A stretch of DNA of 64,000 bases from Monosporascus cannonballus (lineage: Eukaryota; Ascomycota; Sordariomycetes; Xylariales). The stretch lies in assembly GCA_004154925.1 (NCBI GenBank), contig QJNS01000178.1, forward strand, positions 101,875-165,874, in the 5' to 3' direction. Of the stretch, positions 51,325 through 62,283 are shown one piece after another; the stretch's first letter is position 1; each line of letters opens with the position of its first letter. Both the position numbers and the translations under genes were made by a program. The notes under the pieces were generated by a model. It was not told the origin of the DNA, ran no database searches, and saw only the letters and a program-made list of their open reading frames with translations.

Positions 51325-51780
51325 TTAAATATAAGATACCATTTTTTTCGCTTAGCGCATTATTAAATAATTATATTACGTTTTAAATTTATACGTATCA
51401 CGTTATTTGTTAAGGCTAAACTTTAAGGCCAGTAAGTATTAAAAGGTTTGCCTAGTAACCTTAATATAAAATATTTACCAAATTATTAACAAAGCATTTA
51501 TTTATCAAAACCGTAACAGGAAAATGTTTATCGGAAAGGTTTATAACGGAAACAACCGTAAAATTAATAATCCTTTGTTTCGTTTTAAGCTTAATAATGT
51601 ACTTAATATGCTTTATTATTATGAATTTTTATTATAAGGTATCGTTTAGTTTTGGCAATTTTGATCGTTATTAATATAGGTGTTATTATTAATTACTTAA
51701 TATATTAGGTAATGCATACCATGTATTAATAAGTAATTGGGCCTATCAGCATTACGACAATTGGTCGTCGCAGCTATGGC
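51325..51780. other. AT-rich spacer
   Basis: No gene is seen; A/T-rich with many stops. Confidence 0.4.
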
Positions 51781-51785
51781 GGCGG

Positions 51786-51968
51786 CTATGTTAAACGATT
51801 ATGTTTGGCCATGGGCATCAGTCCAATAGCGCCCCCGTTAGGCAGTTTCGCAGGCAAATCTGCAAGGCACATCTTTTCTCTTTTACAGCGTAATTCATCG
51901 TCGAAATAAAAACTTCCTGCTTGAACAAATCTGACTTCCAAATTCTGGGTTGCCTCAGTTTGGTGCAT
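51786..51968 (-). CDS. Hypothetical 60-residue ORF
   Basis: The frame starts MHQTEATQNLEVRFVQAGSF and ends LPNGGAIGLMPMAKHNRLT. The composition is that of normal coding DNA, unlike the flanks, but the length is short and I know no relative. It lies divergently 80 bp upstream of the NLR relic, so it could instead be part of that gene's promoter region. Confidence 0.2.
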   Translation of the reverse strand: MHQTEATQNLEVRFVQAGSFYFDDELRCKREKMCLADLPAKLPNGGAIGLMPMAKHNRLT

Positions 51969-52047
51969 TCAATTCCTATCGACCCCCACTAAGGCTATTT
52001 AAGATCGACCGTATGCGTATAACAATAAATCCGGCGGTTTCCCAACA

Positions 52048-53479
52048 ATGAATCCCCCCGACCGTAGGAAAAGGAATCGAGTCGATACCAATAACGAGAT
52101 TACAGCGCCCGGCGATTTTAAACGAAAAAAACTTTATTACCAAGATTACGATGGATAATCGACCGTATACGAAAACAAAGCCCGATAAAATTATCGCATA
52201 ATAATTATACTGTCGGTTAAATATATGCGTTTTATATTAAGATGGCCGTTACAAAAGCCATATTAAATAATATTTATAACAGTTTACCGAAGTACCCAAA
52301 TAATAACAATATGTATACGGTTGGCAGCATTAATCGTTATAATATCGTTATCGTAAGCTTGCCAGCAAATAAATACGGTACGAATAACGCGGCGACCGTA
52401 ATTAATTATATGGACCGGACTTTCCCGTTTATACGCGTACGTCTAATGGTCGGTATTGGTGGCGGCGTCCTTGGGAAAATAAATATACGATTTGGCGATA
52501 TAGTAATTAATACAGAAGTTATGCAATACGATATGGGAAAAACTATCGGAAATAACTTTTTTTATCGAACAGGCATTCCGCGCAAACCTTTACTCTTAGT
52601 TATAATAGCCGTCGTTAAATTACGGGCCAATCATAAATCAAAATTTAGCAGGATACTTTCGATTTTTTCCGAAATATTTTAACGAAATCCGCTTATAAGT
52701 TAATATAATTATCCGGATTCGTTTCCGGATTAATTGTTTAATAATAATTACGACCATATTGGATCAATAAATAACTGTAACGTTTACGATAAATCGAAAC
52801 TATTGGAACGATTTTCCCGAAATAATTATAATTTAAAAATTTATTACGGAATTATCGTATTTAAAAATCAAATTATGAAATATAGGAAAACGAAAAATTA
52901 ATTGGCATAAGAACTTGGCGTTTTTTGTTTCGAAATAAAAGCTGCAGGGTTAATGGATAGTTTCCCATGCCTAGTTATCCGTAGGATTTGTAATTATTCC
53001 GACTCCTACAAAAACAAATAATGGTAGGAATATGTAGTTGTTACTGTTATAATATATACCAAGGAGTTGTTTTCGGTGATACATCCGACTGACACCCAAA
53101 GGATACCGATTATTACATTACCCCCCCCTCCTGGTATATTCCTAGTTGCTTTAGATTATTTAATTTCGCTTATAAGTTAATAGGACAGCCGGCGTTACGA
53201 GATTAGCGCGAAGCCCGGTGCAAAAAGATGTTAGCCCGGTGGAAAAGAATATCAGCCCGGTTGAAATCAGCCCGATTGAAAGAGAGAATAGCCCGGATAT
53301 TAGCCCGGCGGAAAAAGATACGTACCCGGTGGAAAGAGATAGTAGCCCGGATATTAGCCCGGCGGAAAGCGATATTAGCCCGGTGAAAAAAGATAATAGC
53401 CCGGTGGAAAGCCCGGCGGAAAGAGATATTAGATTCCCTTAGGTTTGAACAGATCGGTTCTCGACAGGCCAATATCCAG
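52048..53479 (+). pseudogene. NLR gene, 5' part: PNP_UDP domain and linker (RIP-damaged)
   Basis: The ATG at 52048 opens a basic N-terminus (NPPDRRKRNRVDTNN). After a frame change (possible intron near 52150-52215) the PNP_UDP phosphorylase-like domain of fungal NOD-like receptors follows: MAVTKAILNNIYNSLPKYPN (52242), YNIVIVSLPANKYGTNNAA, VRLMVGIGGGVLGKINIRFG, DIVINTEVMQYDMGKTI, RTGIPRKP, and after stops [55 protein letters not shown]. The nucleoside-binding GGG and the EIKAAG (EMEAAG) and CNYSDS (CDYSDS) blocks are recognisable. Changes are A to T/V, D to N and G to R, all transitions. Next come the coding minisatellite and ILDSLRFEQIGSRQANIQ, the segment that normally leads into NACHT. The gene is then broken by the G1 element at 53480. 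Confidence 0.85.
53208..53430 (+). repeat. Coding minisatellite, 21-bp unit
   Basis: About eleven units of agcccggnggaaagagatatt follow one another, of 21, 15 or 12 bp, all multiples of three. The + frame at 53218-53442 therefore stays open and reads SPVEKDI-type heptads, although the NLR frame on the 3' side reads the same units as ARRKEIL-type repeats. One tga stop occurs in that frame. There is no RIP damage although both flanks are mutated. Confidence 0.8.
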
Positions 53480-53872
53480 TGTGACGGCTTGGCGGTTTAA
53501 CCAATTATTAAACCTAAGTCGACGGGTTTATGTTGGCAGGAGTATCGTGGGATTCTGAACAATGAATATAATAACATATTACGTTTCGTAATACCAGGGG
53601 CGTTTTAGGTAACGATATTCCATTATAAGCTGAAGTTATTTAAATTATGGAAATAACGAACGTATATATCCTTATTTTGGCTTAAGGTGCTTAAATGGCT
53701 TAAACCCTTAAGTCCTTTAAGCCTTTTGAACTTTTCTGCCGATTTAAAGGGTTTAAAGCGTTTGACGTTTTAAAACCTTTAAGCCAGTTACGTAACGCCT
53801 TAACTTAGGTCGGAACTTAATCCTTTTATGGTTCCGACCGTCGTAAAAAATTAAAATCGTTAAATTTTAATA
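53480..53872 (-). repeat. Left (3') LTR of G1 copy B (393 bp)
   Basis: It runs tgtgacggcttggcgg..ttaaattttaata. Its left two thirds are less damaged than the partner at 59982, while its last 20 bp are more damaged (attttaata against ggtcctaaca), so the two LTRs were mutated independently after insertion. Confidence 0.93.
53679..53787. promoter_or_regulatory. TTAAGCC/GGCTTAA motif array in the G1 LTR
   Basis: Around nine copies of a CTTAA- or TTTAA-centred hexamer stand in both orientations every 8-15 bp. They include the perfect inverted pair ggcttaaa (53698) and tttaagcc (53717). The same array is kept at 60180-60286 and, inverted, at 6185-6285. It may bind a regulator or form hairpins in the LTR transcript; function is not shown. 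Confidence 0.4.
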
Positions 53873-53895
53873 CGATTTTCCCTTTTTTAGGATTT
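53873..53895 (-). other. Polypurine tract of G1 copy B
   Basis: On the - strand this reads cctaaaaaagggaaaatcgta next to the LTR, equivalent to gaaaagggggagatcg at 6072-6087. Confidence 0.65.
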
Positions 53896-54582
53896 TTGTC
53901 TTTAAAAATTAAATTATTTATTTTAATAATTTCGGTAAATATTTTTCTTTTTTATATATTTATTATATTAAATCGAATTAAAAAATTTTGTTTTTATAAA
54001 CGTATTAACGTTTTAATTTTTTTAAAACGTATTAAACGTTTTAATTTTAAAATGTTTTTTTATTTTCGTTACGAAAAAAAAAATACAGAATATAAGGTTA
54101 TTCGAAAGTTTTTAAAATATACGTAATGTATTTATTATGGGGGCCCTTATAACGTTTTTGGTTTTTCGGAGGCCGAATACCAAAAGCTTTTTAATAAAAA
54201 AGACCGTTTAAAACGTAAAAAGGAATAAGTTCGTAAAATATTACGTATCGCTATTAATAAGTTAAACCGTTTGCAAAAACAAAGGCGGTTGCTCCGTCGC
54301 CGTGGTAAAAAAATGCTTTATCGAAGAATTAAGGGTACGGAAATTATGAAAAAGTTTAAACGTTTAGAGCAAGAATAGAAATAACTGGAGGTTACCGTCA
54401 TAACTGTTATATTAACGTAAGTTGCGGCCGACTGGCCCGATATCCCGGTTATTAATTAATCGGCTGTTAATTAAGATATGTCCGTTATTATTAATAAAAA
54501 TTCTTTAATAAATGCTAGGCGTTAATAAGGTTTTTAGCAAGCTTTTAAATGTTTTTAAAATTTAAGTACTTTTTTTATTTAA
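53896..54582 (+). pseudogene. Antisense ORF of gypsy family G1
   Basis: A single + frame, antisense to gag-pol, runs for about 228 codons without any frameshift. Its only interruptions are TAA/TAG codons where Gln or Trp could stand. The N-terminal third is basic and now AT-damaged. From 54139 it is well kept: GPYNVFGFSEAEYQKLFNKK, then KILRIAINKLNRLQKQRRLL, RRRGKKMLYRRIKGTEIMKK and FKRLEQE, a Lys/Arg-rich stretch likely to form a coiled coil. Then ADWPDIPVIN ends in a shared C-terminus. The frame is also open into the LTR. The counterpart in copy A is 5392-6066. I do not know its function; a DNA- or RNA-binding accessory protein would fit the charge. Confidence 0.55.
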
Positions 54583-56699
54583 TTAGGTACTAGGTAAATC
54601 CGTTTTATTTTTATATATCGAAAACTTTTTTTATTTCGTATATTTATTCGTTTTTTATTTTTACGTTATTTTATACCATATATATTTTAATTATATTTAC
54701 TATTAATTCGAATAAAAAAAATATAAAAAATTAAATAGAATTTGATTTTTGGTAAAAATTGTAATTAATAATTATTTTCTGAAGTTTTTTTAACGATTTT
54801 GTATAGATTAATATATTTAAAATTAAGTTTTTTGCTGGGTTTTTTTATTTAAATATTTTTGGTAACGAAATAAATTATTTCCTTTTTTTCGAAAGTTAAT
54901 TTTTTTAACTTTTTTTAATTATAATACTTACTTATTTAATTCCGTATAAATTTTATTTTTATTTTTATTTCTTAATATAATTATTATAATTATTTTAACG
55001 TAAAAATTATTTTAATATTAATTAGATTATCGTTACGTATTTTTTTGTAAATTTTTAAAATAAAACTAAAATTTACGTTAATTAATATTATCTTAATATT
55101 TTCGTAATAATTAATATTATAAACCAATTAAATAATAAGTAATTTTTTAACTTAATTATTTTGTTCGTAATTAACGTAATATTATAAATATATTTTTAAT
55201 ATTTAGTTAAATTATTTTATTTATTTATCCGTTTATAATTTAAATATATTAAATAATTTATGATTTAAATTAATTTATGTTATAAAGCCTTATTAAAATT
55301 TAAATACAAATATTAAACTTTTATTTAAAATAATTTTTACTAATAATCCGTATATATTAAAAATATTTTTAAAAAAAATATATATTATTTATTTTACGTT
55401 AATATCCTTATAATAAGGTAAAAAATAAGAAAATTTCGTAAACCGATCGACGATAACGAAAATATTATTATAATATACTTTTATCGCTAAATTTTTAAAT
55501 AAAAGAAATTTAATAATAAAATTTATAATAATTAAATTTTAAAGTTTTTTTAAAATTAATAATAATTATAACTTTTTATAAAATTTATATCGTTATATTT
55601 TAACCTTATTACAAAGGTTATATTATTATTATACTTTTTAAATTATTATTTTTATTTTAAAAAAAATATATACGTTAAAATCGTTTTAAGGTTTTATAAA
55701 TTTTTAAATATTTATATAATTAATATTTATATATATTTCGTACTAAATCCATTTAATATTTTTTTAAAACCTATATTTTATTTATTTTTTAATTTTTTGA
55801 AAAATTATTATTATATTGTTAAATTTTTTAATATATATTTAAAGATATTATTTAAATTATTGTAATTTATTATAAACGTAAATATCTTTTTATAATAATA
55901 TTAAAAATTATATAATTAATTTTAATTAATTTTTTTTAAAAGTTTAATTATTTACTTAAGGTATTTACTTTATTATTTTTTGAACTTTTTTTATGGATAA
56001 TAACAAAATCGAAATTCGTTAATTTTTTTACGTATCGTAATTATTATTTAATAAATTTTTTAATTATAATAAATCGGATAAAATTTTAATAATTCGTATA
56101 AACCTTAATTTGATATAAATTTCCTTTTAAGAAATATTTAAATTTACGGAATATTATAATAATAACCATAAATTTCTTATTTGGAATACTATAATTAAAC
56201 TTAATTTTTTTTAATTTATATAAAAAAAATATAATAAAATATAATTTGCTTTAATTATCTTATTATTTAATTATTACGTTTAACGTATAATCCGAAGTAT
56301 TAATTTTTAGTTCGACGGGGCGACGTAAATTATATATAATTAATATTAACTTATTTATAATTGTATTTTTAATTTTTTTAAAATATTTTTTCCGTTTCGG
56401 ACGTTTATTTAAATTTTTTTTCTTTTTTAATAAAGTTAATTAAAAATATAATAATTTTATTAAAATTTTAAATAAACTTTTTATAATAATTAACGAATCC
56501 AAAAAAATATTTATATTTTTTTAATTATTATTAATATTTATTATTTTATAATTACAGCGATTTTTTTTAAATCTATCCTAATATATTTTAAAGTAATAAT
56601 ATATTTTAAATATTTTATTTTTTACTTATAAAATTAATTCTTTTTTATGTTAATTAACAGCTTTATATTTTGTAAAACTTAAAAAACTTTATAAACGTA

Positions 56700-57260
56700 T
56701 TTTACGTATATTTTTTCCGTTTTTAAAAAAATAAAAATATTATCAAAATAATATATAATAAAAATATTAAAATATTTTTATAATATATAATTTATTATCC
56801 GTTAAAAAGTTATTAATACGTTTATAAATTTTATTAACGTAACCAAATATTTAAATAATTCGTATTTCGTTTTAAATATTATTTTTTATTCGTATTTTTT
56901 TTTAATTTTAATAAGGTTATATTTATTTTTAAAATCGAATATTATAAATTATTTAATTTTATAAAATCGGTTTTTTATTTTTATAATTAAGGGCAATAAC
57001 GTTTAATCTTTAATAATAATATTATTTAATTATTAATAATTAATTATAAATCGTAATTTTTTATTTTTTTTAAATACGAAAAACATAAAATATTTTGCTA
57101 ATAACTTTAAAAATCAAATTTATTCTTTTTATAACTAATTTTCTAGGTATTTTTAGAAAACGTATAATTCGTTTTCGTTAAAGTTATAAATAAGGTAAAA
57201 TTTCGTTAAAAAACCCTTTTTAAAAATAATTTCGTAATTTTATTCGTTATATTCTAATAA
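56700..57260 (-). pseudogene. G1 copy B reverse transcriptase relic
   Basis: On the - strand, 57080-57000 reads KKNKKLRFIINYQQLNN-like sequence, matching copy A at about 2965-3040. At 56750-56739 the catalytic box reads YFDN, the same as in copy A, with the second Asp changed to Asn. Stops fill the rest. Gag should lie at about 58500-59900 and integrase toward 54600. Confidence 0.75.
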
Positions 57261-59981
57261 TTTCGTATTTAGCTTTTTCTTAAAAAATTACTTATATTTA
57301 TAATATTATAATAATATATTAATTAGATTTTTTAATTTTTAAAATTATTATTTTAAATCATTATTTAATTACCATAATTTTATTCTAATAATAATAATAA
57401 TACGTTATATTTTTTTAATACTTATTTTTTTTTATATTTTATCTTTTTAAGTAATAAAATATTTATTATATCCTTATATTTATATTCGTTATTATTTTCG
57501 ATCAAATATTAAAATTTTAATTTTTTTTTTTACTTATTAATAAAAAGTAAAACGAATTTTACCTAATTAATTTTTTTATTAATCAAAATTCCGTACCGGT
57601 ATATTTATAATTTTTTTAAAATTATATTATAATTTCTGAATAAAATAATATTAAAATTTATTATTTAATATCGTCCTTAAATAAAAATTTCGAAATAATT
57701 AATTTCGCATAAAATTTTTCCGTTATTATAAACGAAATCCTAACCTTTGGCGTTTATCGCTATATAAGGTTTTAATTTATATTTTTATAATAATTTAAAT
57801 TTATTAATTATATTTAATATAATATAATTTTTACCTAAAATTTTGTAATTTATTATTACGATATATTAATATATTCCAATTTATATATTTAAAGTAATAA
57901 AGTTATTAATAGTTTTTATTATTACGTTTAAAACCTTTTTTAAAAATTTATTTTAATTCCTTTAGGTTTTATTATTTTGTAACTTTTTTATAAATAACTT
58001 TTATTTTTTAACTTTTTTTTAAATTTATCGAATTTTATTTATATTTTTTTATATAATACGTTAAATTATTATATTTGTTATTTTTATTAACGTATTATAT
58101 CTTCAAATTATATTAATTATTTTTAATTTTATTAAATTTTTTTTTCTTATTAGATAAATTATTTTTTAATATAACGTATAATTTTTTATTAAATTTTATT
58201 TTCTTTTTATTAAAGGTTTCGTATAAATCGTTAAATTTTTTTCTTTTAAAGCTTATCGTTTATCGAAATTTATAATAAATATTAATTAAAAATAAAAATC
58301 CGTAATAACTTTTTAACAATACTTTTTTATAATATATTAAATTAATTTTTTTTCTATTTAATAATTATATTACTTATAATAATAAAAAAGGTTTTTTTAT
58401 AGGCATTATTTTCCTTTAGGCCAGTTTTTTATTGTTACTAATTAAAAAAAATTATTTTTAAAAATTATAAATCAAAAATGCTAATATTATTATTTATCGT
58501 TTTTATTTTTTTCCGTCTTATTAGGAAAATCAAATCCTTTATAATATATACGGATAATTTTATTATAAATATGTTATTTTTATTTTTCGTAAATAAAATA
58601 ATTTTATTTTTTATAATAAATAATATATATCTTACCGTATCGATCAAAAATTCCGGAATAAATTTTCTTTATCCAGCCCTAATATTCCTTTAATTATTCT
58701 TTAAAAATATTCTGTTATTCCTTAATTATTTATTAAGCCAAATTCCTAATTTTTTGCATTTTTTATTAAATCTTTTATTACGGTAAGCCTGGCATATATT
58801 TAAGCTAAATTATATTAATAAATTTTCTGTTTTTTTAATTTTCTTTAAGTTATTCCTTAAATATAAGCTTTTAATTATTTTATCATAATTTTTTAAATAA
58901 AAAGTATTTATAAGCTTTATATCCCTTTTTTCCGTAATTATAACATTTAATCTACTTCTAATTTTTCTTATAAGTAACTCCTAATTCCATAAAACTTAAT
59001 TTAATACCATAAAAAATGTTATTATGCCGAAAAACGTTAATATTAACCGTATATCGGGATTTATTATTATTTTTTCCTTTAATTCTTTTAATATGTTAGG
59101 CATATTGCCGGTTATCAATTTTAATTATTATAATGATATAATCTAATAAATAATTAAACCGGTTAAACTTAAAAAGTTTTTTTGTACTTTTTTTTTTAAG
59201 CTATCGAAAAATTTAGTTATTAATACTTTTTGTTCCCAATTTAACTTAAATATTAATTAAATTAATATGCTGCCGTATTTGGATATTAATCTTTTTTATC
59301 GTAATTATTAAATTTGCATTTTAACTTTTTTTTTCTCGTTTATTATTTCGAAAACTTTTATTAACGTTTATTCAAATTATTTATAATTATTATATACTTA
59401 TATTATTTCCAAATTGCGTTTTTTAATTAATAAAATAACGTATTTTTTTATAATCGGTTTAAACCAAATAATTATATTTTTAATAAATTATCTAACCGCA
59501 AATTTAATTCATATAATAAACGTAACAAATTAAATAAGAAAATATCCAAAATACGTTCGGTATTAAATTAAAAATAATTATAATTTAATCAAAATTTTAT
59601 TAAAGGATTTTAACTTAAAAGGTTTAAGGACTTTTTTTAATTCCTTAATAAAATTTAGCTAAATAACTTAATTCGGCCGAAAAAACTTTTTAGTTTCGGG
59701 AACTTTTTTTTTCTTTAAATTTCTTATAAATAATTTAAAAAAACATAATAAAATTATTTTTATTTTATTTAAGCTAAATAATATATTTATTTATAATATC
59801 CAGGCATCAAAATATTTCCTTTCAAAAAAAGTAAAATTATTCCTTTTTTTTTCGGATTCCATTTTAATATTAAGGTTTTTAAAAACCTAATAAATAGGTT
59901 ATTCGGGTTATTTGCTAATAAATATAATATCGGCGGTATTATTTAAAATTTAATAATATTATTAAATAAAAACTTATAACG

Positions 59982-60374
59982 TATAATAGCTTAACGGTTT
60001 AACCAATTATTAAACTTAAATTAACGAATTTATATTAACAAAAATATCATAAGATTTTAAATAATAAATATAATAACGTATTACGTTTCGTAATACCAAA
60101 AACGTTTTAAATAATAATATTCTATTACAAATTAAAATTATTTAAATTATAAAAATAACAAACGTATATATCCTTATTTTGGCTTAAAATACTTAAACGG
60201 TTTAAACCCTTAAATCCTTTAAGCCTTTTAAACTCTTTTGCCAACTTAAAGGGCTTAAGGCGCTTAACGCTTTAAGACCTTTAAGCCAGTTACGTAACGC
60301 CTTGGCTTAGGTCGGAACTTGATCCTTTTATGGTTCCGACCGTCGTAAAAAGCCAAGATCGTTAGGTCCTAACA
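59982..60374 (-). repeat. Right (5') LTR of G1 copy B (393 bp)
   Basis: It runs tataatagcttaacgg..gatcgttaggtcctaaca. It aligns without gaps at both ends with 53480-53872. Its left half carries C to T and G to A changes and its right 100 bp are clean. Confidence 0.93.
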
Positions 60375-62096
60375 TCCAAAAGGTTCCCTTTGCTTAAATA
60401 TGTAACCCGCAATATCTTGTATTATGCCGATATGGCTATAACTGGATTACCTTAGGTTAACTTTTTAAAAGCATTTAACCTTGGGTCCTAAATTAACCTA
60501 AATAACCTTTTCGCAGGGTTTGGAGGCGGCCGCTATATACCATCTATATATATTTTATATATCTTTGCTAAAGCCAACCTAGCAAAACTTATAAAGGCGG
60601 TATTCCATTATCGTCCAGAAAGATTCCATAAATAAGGAGGGCGATATTAATACCCCCTTTACTTTGCCTTAACTAATAACAATCGAAATGCAGTTAAGGC
60701 TTTTTTGCAATTGGAGCACAGCCCGTTAAAGGATGGTATTACTGCTCGGCTGAAATACGGGCGGGATTTCGCAGTTCGATATGGGCAGACGCCACTTTTA
60801 TGGGCCGCCGAAACGGGGCATAAGGAGATGGTACAGCTGTTTCTCGACAAGGGCGCCGATATCGACGCAAAAGGTAATAACGGCCAGATGCCGCTTTTGT
60901 GGGCCGCCAAAAACGAGCACAAGGAGATGGTACAGCTGCTTTTCGACAAGGGCGCCGAGATCGACGCAAAAGGTAATAACGGCTGGATATCGCTTTTATG
61001 GGCTGCCAGGAACGGGCATAAGGAGATCGTGCAGCTGCTTTTCGACGGCGGCGCCGAGGCCGACACGAAGGGTGGGTATGGTTGGACGCCGCTTTCACGG
61101 GCAGCCGGGAAGGGGCACAAGGAGATCGTGCAGCTGCTGCTTAACAAGGGCGCCAAGATCAATTCGAAAAGTATTACTGGCCAGACGCCGTTTTCATGGG
61201 CTGCCAGGAACGGGCATAAGGAGATGATACAGCTGCTTCTCGACAAGGGCGCCGAGATCGACGCAAAAGATAATAACGGCTGGACGCCGCTTTCATGGGC
61301 CGCCGAAAAGGGGCAGAAGGAGATAGTACAGCTGCTGCGCGACAAAGGTGCCAAGATCGATTCGACGATACAGCTGCTGCTCAACAAGGGCGACAGGGGT
61401 GCCGAGGCCGACGCAATTAATAGAACTGGCCAGAGACTACTTTTATGGGCCGCCGAAAAGGGGCATAAGGAGATCGTACAGCCGCTGCTTAACAAAGGTA
61501 CCAAAATCGATTCGAAAGATATTTATGGCCAGACGCCATTTTCGCTAGCCGTCAGGAACGGACATAAGGAGATGGTACAGCTGCTGCTCGACAAGGGCGC
61601 CGAGATTGACTCGAAAGATAATGACGGCCGGACGGCGCTTTCGTGGGCCGCCGAAAAGGGGCATAAGGAGATGGTGCAGCTGCTGCTCGATAAGGGCACC
61701 AAAACCGACGAGAAAGATAGTAAGTATGGCCGGACGCCGCTTTTATGGGCCACCGGAAAGGGGCACAAGGAGATCGTGCAGCTGGTGCTCGACAAGGGCG
61801 CCAATACCGACGCAAAAGGCAATGACAGCTGGACGCCGCTTTCATGGGCCGCCGAAAAGGGGCACAAGGAGATCGTACAGCTATTGTTCGACAAGGGCGC
61901 CGAGATCGATTCGAAAAGTAATACTGACCGGACGCCGCTATGGTGGGCCGCCGAAAAAGGGCACAGGGAGATGGTACGGTTGCTGTTCGGCAGGGGCGCC
62001 GAGGCCGACGCGAAAGATAAGTATGGCCGGACGCCGCTTTCGTGGGCTACCGGGGACGGGCATAAGGAAACCCTTACAAATCCTATGTACTTATAA
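60375..62096 (+). pseudogene. NLR gene, 3' part: post-NACHT region and ankyrin repeats
   Basis: One frame runs the whole length. The first 90 codons hold four RIP-type stops and read RFPLLKYVTRNILYYADMAI, NFLKAFNLGS, NLNNLFAGFGGGRYIPSIYI and LIKAVFHYRPERFHK, the region between NACHT and ankyrins in fungal NLRs. From 60651 the frame is fully open. About 13 ankyrin repeats of 33 residues follow, of the type GWTPLSWAAEKGHKEIVQLL then LDKGAEIDAKDNN; one repeat (about 61365-61425, after GAKIDST) is partial. It ends PMYL-stop at 62094-62096. Ankyrin arrays serve as the ligand-sensing end of these receptors. The NACHT domain is absent and the joined frame with the 5' part is off by one base, so the gene cannot make a complete receptor. 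The ankyrin array alone has no ATG near its start. Confidence 0.85.
60780..62075 (+). repeat. 99-bp tandem repeat array encoding ankyrins
   Basis: The unit is about 99 bp, with a highly conserved core (gggcataaggagatggtacagctgctgctcgacaag type, split here only for length) and variable bases at the loop tips. G+C is far higher than in the flanks and C to T decay is nearly absent. Confidence 0.85.
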
Positions 62097-62283
62097 TAAA
62101 ACATAACATAATGCGTGGCTAAATGCGGTATAAAATTATTTTTATTTTTGATATATTTGCAAAAGATAATAAGGTTTATGGAAACGCATATTTTTATATA
62201 ATTATATATTATTATTACGTCTTATTTACGATATATTATTAAATATTTTAAAATTATGTTATTTGCTTTATACTTATTCCAAA

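Larger units (their letters stand above)
53480..60374 (-). mobile_element. Complete Ty3/gypsy retrotransposon, family G1, copy B, inside the NLR gene
   Basis: Two 393-bp LTRs flank 6.1 kb of RIP-mutated DNA. The bordering 5 bp are TCCAG (53475-53479) and TCCAA (60375-60379), a target duplication with one G to A difference. The polypurine tract after the left LTR and the reverse transcriptase relic show that it reads on the - strand. The element splits an NLR gene: PNP_UDP and linker on the left, ankyrin repeats on the right. Confidence 0.93.

Noticed and set aside
53203..53472. - strand 89-codon Arg/Phe-rich frame
   Set aside because: It is a shadow of the minisatellite.
58465..58693. Overlapping open frames on both strands
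   Set aside because: They lie inside the RIP-mutated G1 body. Both are Ile/Phe/Lys/Asn strings typical of A/T-only DNA.
60659..62104. Long open frames on the - strand and in other + frames over the ankyrin array (up to 281 codons)
   Set aside because: Periodic 99-bp repeats without stops in one frame give periodic open shadows in others; their Ser/Cys-rich or Arg-rich translations are not ankyrins.
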